A stretch of DNA of 64,000 nt. Origin: Xanthomonas hortorum pv. pelargonii. GTDB taxonomy: Bacteria; Pseudomonadota; Gammaproteobacteria; Xanthomonadales; Xanthomonadaceae. The translations under genes were made by a program, and so were the position numbers. The DNA lies in contig NZ_CP098604.1 in NCBI RefSeq assembly GCF_024499015.1, positions 2,108,001-2,172,000 on the forward strand, read 5' to 3'. The notes under the pieces are model-generated. The model made no database searches, was not told where the DNA came from, and saw only the letters and a program-made list of their open reading frames with translations. This document shows positions 60,277 through 64,000 of the stretch, in pieces (the first letter of the stretch is position 1; each line of letters starts with the position of its first letter).

Positions 60277-61577
60277 GCGCCCGCTCCTGCAACCACAGGC
60301 GCAGCGCGACGCGCGCGCAACGCGAACAACAGGATCACCGCAAAGCAGGCGCCCGGCACCACCATCGCCCAATGGATACCGGCCATGTCAGACACCGCGC
60401 CCATCACCGCCGTGAGCAGCGCGCCGCCGATGATCGACATCACCAACAGCGACGAACCCAACTTGCGTGCGTCGTCGTGCATGCCATCCAGGCCCAGCGC
60501 AAAGATGGTCGGGAACATCACCGACATGAACACGCTGGCTGCGACCAATGCATACAAGCCGGTCCAACCGGGCAGCGCAATCGCCACCGCACACAAGACC
60601 AGATTGATCGTGGCAAAACTCGCCAGCAACTTCGCCGGCGCCAGATAGCGCAACAGCGCGGTGCCGATGAAGCGGCCAGCCATGAACAGCATCAGCGAGA
60701 TGGTCAGATACGTCGCTGCGGCTTTTTCCGGCGTGCCCGGCACCGCGTCCTGCAGATAGCGGATCAAGTAACTCCAGATGCCGACCTGCGCGCCCACGTA
60801 GAAGAACTGCGCCACCACCGAAAACACGAACAGCCGGTTACGCAACAACTCGCCAAAGCGCGCGCGCTTTGGTGCCGCCTCGCCCACACCCGCATCGCCG
60901 GTGGGAAAGCGCACCAGCGCGATCAGGATCGCCCACAGCACCACCACCACGCCGATCACCAGATACGGCGTCTGCACCGCAGACGATTCGGTGGCGAAGA
61001 ACGCCGCGCGCGCGGCCGGCGCCATCGCGGCCAGCTCGGCCGGGGTGTGCTCCACGCCGGAGAAGATGAAGTGCTGGCCGACCAGCACGCCGGTGATCGA
61101 GCCCAATGGATTGAACGCCTGGGCAAGATTCAGCCGCCGCGCCGCGCCCTCTGCCGGGCCGAGCACGGTCACCAGCGGGTTGGCGGTGGTTTCCAGAAAC
61201 GCCAGGCCGCTGGCGATCACGAACAAGGCCAGCAGGAACAGCCAGTAGGTATGCACCTGCGCAGCCGGATAGAACAGGAACGCGCCGCACGCATACAGCA
61301 GCAGGCCCAGCACCACCGCCGCCTTGTAGCTGTAGCGGCGCATGAACATCGCCGCCGGCATGGCGAACACGAAGTAGCCCAGATAGAACGCGCTCTGGAC
61401 CAGGCCTGCCTGCAGGTCGGTGAGCTCGAAGGCCTTCTTGAACTGCTTGATCAGGATGTCGTTGAGGTTGTTGGCCATGCCCCATAAAAAGAACAGGCTG
61501 ACGATCAACAACAGGGGAACCATGGCGGTACGCGCCAGGTTGCCGCGCGGTGACGCGGCAATGTCACTGTGATGCAT
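60273..61577 (-). CDS. fucP: L-fucose:H+ symporter FucP
   Basis: 434 aa from the ATG at 61577, preceded by GGAGGGG; the frame extends far upstream but that part overlaps the regulator gene. Twelve-helix major facilitator of the FucP family: FFLWGMANNLNDILIKQFKKAF, QSAFYLGYFVFAMPAAMFMRR, LETTANPLVTVLGP and NLAQAFNPLGSITG. It moves L-fucose with protons across the inner membrane. Operon with the mutarotase; divergent from the IclR regulator, with the operator between them. Confidence 0.94.
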   Translation of the reverse strand: MHHSDIAASPRGNLARTAMVPLLLIVSLFFLWGMANNLNDILIKQFKKAFELTDLQAGLVQSAFYLGYFVFAMPAAMFMRRYSYKAAVVLGLLLYACGAFLFYPAAQVHTYWLFLLALFVIASGLAFLETTANPLVTVLGPAEGAARRLNLAQAFNPLGSITGVLVGQHFIFSGVEHTPAELAAMAPAARAAFFATESSAVQTPYLVIGVVVVLWAILIALVRFPTGDAGVGEAAPKRARFGELLRNRLFVFSVVAQFFYVGAQVGIWSYLIRYLQDAVPGTPEKAAATYLTISLMLFMAGRFIGTALLRYLAPAKLLASFATINLVLCAVAIALPGWTGLYALVAASVFMSVMFPTIFALGLDGMHDDARKLGSSLLVMSIIGGALLTAVMGAVSDMAGIHWAMVVPGACFAVILLFALRARRAAPVVAGAGA

Positions 61578-61650
61578 GCGACCGATCCCCTCCCAAGGCT
61601 GTGGCGCTTGCGTTGCTGTGCGGCGAGCGTACTGCGCACGCCAGCGCCAT

Positions 61651-61679
61651 GCAAATATAAAATCTTTGTTTATATTTGC
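61651..61679. promoter_or_regulatory. perfect palindromic operator between fucP and iclR
   Basis: GCAAATATAAA (61651-61661) and TTTATATTTGC (61669-61679) are exact inverted copies with a 7-base spacer. It is the most AT-rich spot in a GC-rich region, 74 bases from the fucP start and 79 from the iclR start. The natural binding site for the adjacent IclR protein. Confidence 0.8.
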
Positions 61680-61757
61680 ACGCACGCGCCATACCTCACC
61701 GCTGCCCGCGATGCCTGTACCCTGGCGCGCCGCAGCCTTGCCTGGAGCCGCAAACGG

Positions 61758-62507
61758 ATGAGCACCGAACCCGCCAAGTACCGCGCGCCCGCCCTGGACA
61801 AGGGGCTGGACATCCTGGAGCTGCTCGCCCGCCAGGCGCAGCCGATGAGCATGGGCGCGATCTCGCAGGGCATCGGCCGCTCGCGCGGGGAGATCTTCCG
61901 CATGCTGCAGGTGCTGGAGGAGCGCGGCTATCTCACCCGCGACGGCGAAGGCGACTACGTGCTCACCAATCGTCTGTTCATGCTCGGCATGCAACAGCCG
62001 CAGGTGCAGAGCATCAGCGAAGCGGCGTTGCCGGTGATGCGGCGGCTGGCCGATGCGATCTATCAGCCCTGCCACCTGGTGGCGCCGTCTGGCGACCAGA
62101 TCGTGGTGATCGCGCAGATGGACGTGCCCAGCGATCTGGGCCTGGTGGTACGCCCGGGCCACCGCCGCCCGTTGACCCATTCCAGCTCCGGGCTGGTGCT
62201 GTACGCCTTCCAGCAGCCCGAGGTGCAGGCGCGCTGGCTGGACATGCTCGATGCCAGCGAGGTGCCGTTCGAACGCGCGCAGTTCCTGGCTGCCGCCGCG
62301 CAGGCGCGCAGCGATGGCTACGCCATGCAGCCCAGCGAAGCGGTGGTGGGCGTGGTCGATCTGACCGCACCGATCCTGCAACGCGGCAGTGCGACCTATA
62401 CGCTCACGGTGCCCTTCATCGAACGGCGCCCTGAGCTGGTTGGCCCACAAGCAGCGTTGCAGGCCTTGTGTGCGGCCACGGCCGAGATTTCCAGCGGGCT
62501 GCACTAG
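61758..62507 (+). CDS. IclR-family transcriptional regulator of fucose genes
   Basis: 249 aa from the ATG at 61758. N-terminal winged helix (~10-70: ALDKGLDILELLARQAQPMSMGAISQGIGRSRGEIFRMLQVLEERGYL), then the IclR effector domain (~80-245). Divergent from fucP. Probably represses fucP-mutarotase and perhaps the 53-59 kb operon until an L-fucose product binds. Which metabolite acts cannot be read from sequence. Confidence 0.9.
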   Translation: MSTEPAKYRAPALDKGLDILELLARQAQPMSMGAISQGIGRSRGEIFRMLQVLEERGYLTRDGEGDYVLTNRLFMLGMQQPQVQSISEAALPVMRRLADAIYQPCHLVAPSGDQIVVIAQMDVPSDLGLVVRPGHRRPLTHSSSGLVLYAFQQPEVQARWLDMLDASEVPFERAQFLAAAAQARSDGYAMQPSEAVVGVVDLTAPILQRGSATYTLTVPFIERRPELVGPQAALQALCAATAEISSGLH

Positions 62508-62621
62508 TCGCGCAGAAGCGGAGCGCCACGCGTAACGCGCCTGCGCCCGGGCCGCCGCCGATCGCCCCTATACTCGGCGCGATCGACCAAGCGGGATCGC
62601 AGGTCCAGCATCAAGTTCGGG

Positions 62622-63737
62622 ATGTGGAGCACCATCCTGCTGCTCGGCAGCGCGCATGGCGTGCTTGGCGCCAGCCTGTTGCTGCTGGCCCCGGTCAATC
62701 GCATCGCCAACCGCTGCCTGGCCGCACTGCTGCTGGTGGTGGTCGCCCTGATCACGCCCTACACGCTCGGCTATGCCGGCGCCTACGATGCCTACCCGGA
62801 CCTGACCTACGCACCGTTGTTCTGGGAGTTGGCGATCGGGCCGCTGCTGTGGCTCTACGTTCGCCAACTGGCGCGCCAGCACCTGCCGCGCCGCTGGGCG
62901 CTGCATCTGCTGCCGGCGCTGCTGCAGGGCGGCTACTACACCTGGCTGTTCACCTGGCCGCTGCAACGCAAATGGGCCTGGAACGCCGCCGTCCAGGTGC
63001 CCTGGATCGCGCCGCTGCAGGACGCGCTGGTGCTGGCCTCGCTGGCGTTCTATCTGCTGCTGGCCTGGCGCGAGTATCTGGCCTATCAACGCTGGCTGGA
63101 ACATCACAGCGGCGCGCGCGAGGAACTGCGGCTGCCGTGGCTGCGCGGCTTTCTGCTGGCCGCCGCGTTGCTGGTGCTGTTGCGGCTGGGCTTCACCGCC
63201 AGCGACCGGCTGTGGCATCGGCTGTCCTACGTCGATGAGTTTCCGCGCTATCTGGCCACCGCCGCACTGATCTACTACCTGGGTCTGGAAGGCTGGCGCC
63301 ACGCCAGGGTGCACTACCCGGCGCGCGACGCGGTGTTGCCGCGCGATGCGTCAGCAGACCGAGCGGGCGAACCGGCGCCCGCTCCCGTCCAGGACAAGGA
63401 CTGGCACGCGCTTGGGCAACAGGTCGCAGCGCAGGTCACCGCGCACGGCTGGTGGCGCGAGCCGGACCTCAGCCTGCCCGAGCTGGCGCGGCGCATGGGC
63501 ACCAACAGCAATTATCTTTCGCGCGTGCTCAACGAGGGGCTGGGGCAGACCTTCAGCACGTTCCTCAACACGCTGCGCATCGCCGAAGCGCAGCGCCTGC
63601 TCGGCGGCGATCAGGACATCCTGGACATCGCATTGACGGTCGGCTTCGGCTCCAAGGCCAGCGTCAACCGCGTGTTTCGCGCCTGTGCCGGCTGCACACC
63701 CAGCGACTACCGGCGCACGCAACGTCGCATCGCTTGA
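62622..63737 (+). CDS. membrane-bound AraC-family regulator
   Basis: 371 aa. The N-terminal ~225 residues form about seven membrane helices (e.g. ILLLGSAHGVLGASLLLLAPV, CLAALLLVVVALITPYTLG, AALIYYLGLEGW). The C-terminal ~95 residues are an AraC DNA-binding domain (LSLPELARRMGTNSNYLSRVLNEGLGQTFSTFLNTLRIAEAQRLL, then ILDIALTVGFGSKASVNRVFRACAGCTPSDYRR). It probably senses a membrane or extracellular signal. Its target may be the next gene, 82 bases downstream. Confidence 0.9.
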   Translation: MWSTILLLGSAHGVLGASLLLLAPVNRIANRCLAALLLVVVALITPYTLGYAGAYDAYPDLTYAPLFWELAIGPLLWLYVRQLARQHLPRRWALHLLPALLQGGYYTWLFTWPLQRKWAWNAAVQVPWIAPLQDALVLASLAFYLLLAWREYLAYQRWLEHHSGAREELRLPWLRGFLLAAALLVLLRLGFTASDRLWHRLSYVDEFPRYLATAALIYYLGLEGWRHARVHYPARDAVLPRDASADRAGEPAPAPVQDKDWHALGQQVAAQVTAHGWWREPDLSLPELARRMGTNSNYLSRVLNEGLGQTFSTFLNTLRIAEAQRLLGGDQDILDIALTVGFGSKASVNRVFRACAGCTPSDYRRTQRRIA

Positions 63738-63819
63738 AAATCGCTCAGCGATTGCGTGTTTGGGTCGTCCGCCGAGGCACCCCTGACCATGCTGGCGGCT
63801 TCTCACACAAGGAATCGCC

Positions 63820-64000
63820 ATGTCACCGCGCCTGCGCCATCTCGTTATGTCGCTGATCCTGCTGTCGATCTGGCTGCCGTGCGCCGGCGGGGCCGCAACG
63901 CCGCCACCAACGCTGCGCAGCGACAGCCCGCTCGCAGGCCCGGCGCTGCTCGCCGATATCGATGTATTGCAAAGCGCCTATGTCGCGCTGCATCCGGGTC
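63820..64000 (+). CDS. exported protein, 5' part only (probable S41-type peptidase)
   Basis: 60 codons before the window ends. Clear signal peptide (LVMSLILLSIWLPCAGGAA). The start of the mature part, LLADIDVLQSAYVALHPG, resembles the segment before the PDZ/peptidase region of exported S41 (tail-specific) peptidases in xanthomonads. AAGGAATC precedes the ATG. Confirming the call needs the rest of the gene. Confidence 0.6.
   Translation, partial: MSPRLRHLVMSLILLSIWLPCAGGAATPPPTLRSDSPLAGPALLADIDVLQSAYVALHPG

Overview
The window is a high-GC gammaproteobacterial chromosome segment and almost certainly comes from Xanthomonas, probably the X. campestris group. Three things point there. The L-fuconate dehydratase carries its catalytic residues at exactly the numbering of the characterised X. 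campestris enzyme (K220, D248, E274, E301, H351). The intergenic DNA is full of the palindromic and 'ccttctccc...gggagaagg' repeats typical of xanthomonads. The gene set (TonB receptors, tandem PhoD phosphatases, a LysR-controlled gal/lig cluster) fits the same genus. I see no rRNA, tRNA, CRISPR array or prophage. There is one complete IS element.

Layout, left to right. 0-9 kb holds a Tat-exported serine hydrolase, an orphan small protein, a patatin phospholipase, an AraC regulator lacking its sensor domain, a universal stress protein behind an FNR-type box, a small hypothetical protein and UvrD. 9-17.5 kb holds an FAD/NAD(P)-binding protein, cardiolipin synthase, and a LysR-type regulator with two helix-turn-helix domains divergent from ligK-galD-ligJ. 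These three enzymes are the lower gallate/protocatechuate meta-cleavage route. The ribosomal protein pair rpmB-rpmG follows. 17.5-24.7 kb is a czcCBA heavy-metal efflux operon with a His-rich leader gene and a CDF transporter. 25-35.6 kb carries a mosaic of large palindromes, a DUF885 protein, rsmG broken by a 1-base frameshift, two PhoD phosphatases, a phosphopantetheinyl transferase, a GlsB-type membrane protein, a GFA protein, XthA and a phosphodiester glycosidase. 35.6-43.4 kb has a TonB receptor with two frameshifts divergent from a ROK regulator, a lipoprotein/PpiC pair, a GDPD phosphodiesterase, and the IS (IS5 family, IS427-like) next to it. 43.7-50.4 kb is an acetate module: DcaP-like porin, DUF485 protein, ActP, Acs and a LuxR-type response regulator. 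50.4-53.2 kb encodes secreted or membrane proteins, ending in a membrane-anchored thioredoxin followed by a six-cysteine exported micropeptide. 53.5-62.5 kb is an apparently complete L-fucose oxidation locus: dehydrogenase, lactonase, dehydratase, SDR dehydrogenase, FAH hydrolase, mutarotase, FucP permease and IclR regulator. The window closes with a membrane-bound AraC regulator and the start of a secreted protein.

How it works together. Fucose would enter by FucP, be epimerised by the mutarotase, and be oxidised, hydrolysed, dehydrated, oxidised again and cleaved to pyruvate plus lactate. A perfect 11-bp inverted repeat between fucP and iclR is the obvious operator. Acetate would enter by porin and ActP and be activated by Acs. 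Metal ions are exported across both membranes by CzcCBA with help from the CDF protein.

Leads: (1) the redoxin/six-Cys micropeptide pair; (2) a ~525-bp element with 26-bp terminal inverted repeats that contains two ~100-bp palindromes also found 34 kb away in inverse orientation; (3) frameshifts in rsmG and a TonB receptor; (4) a double-HTH LysR controlling an aromatic pathway whose ring-cleavage enzyme is absent here. I did not find a clearly new multi-gene defence or secretion system.
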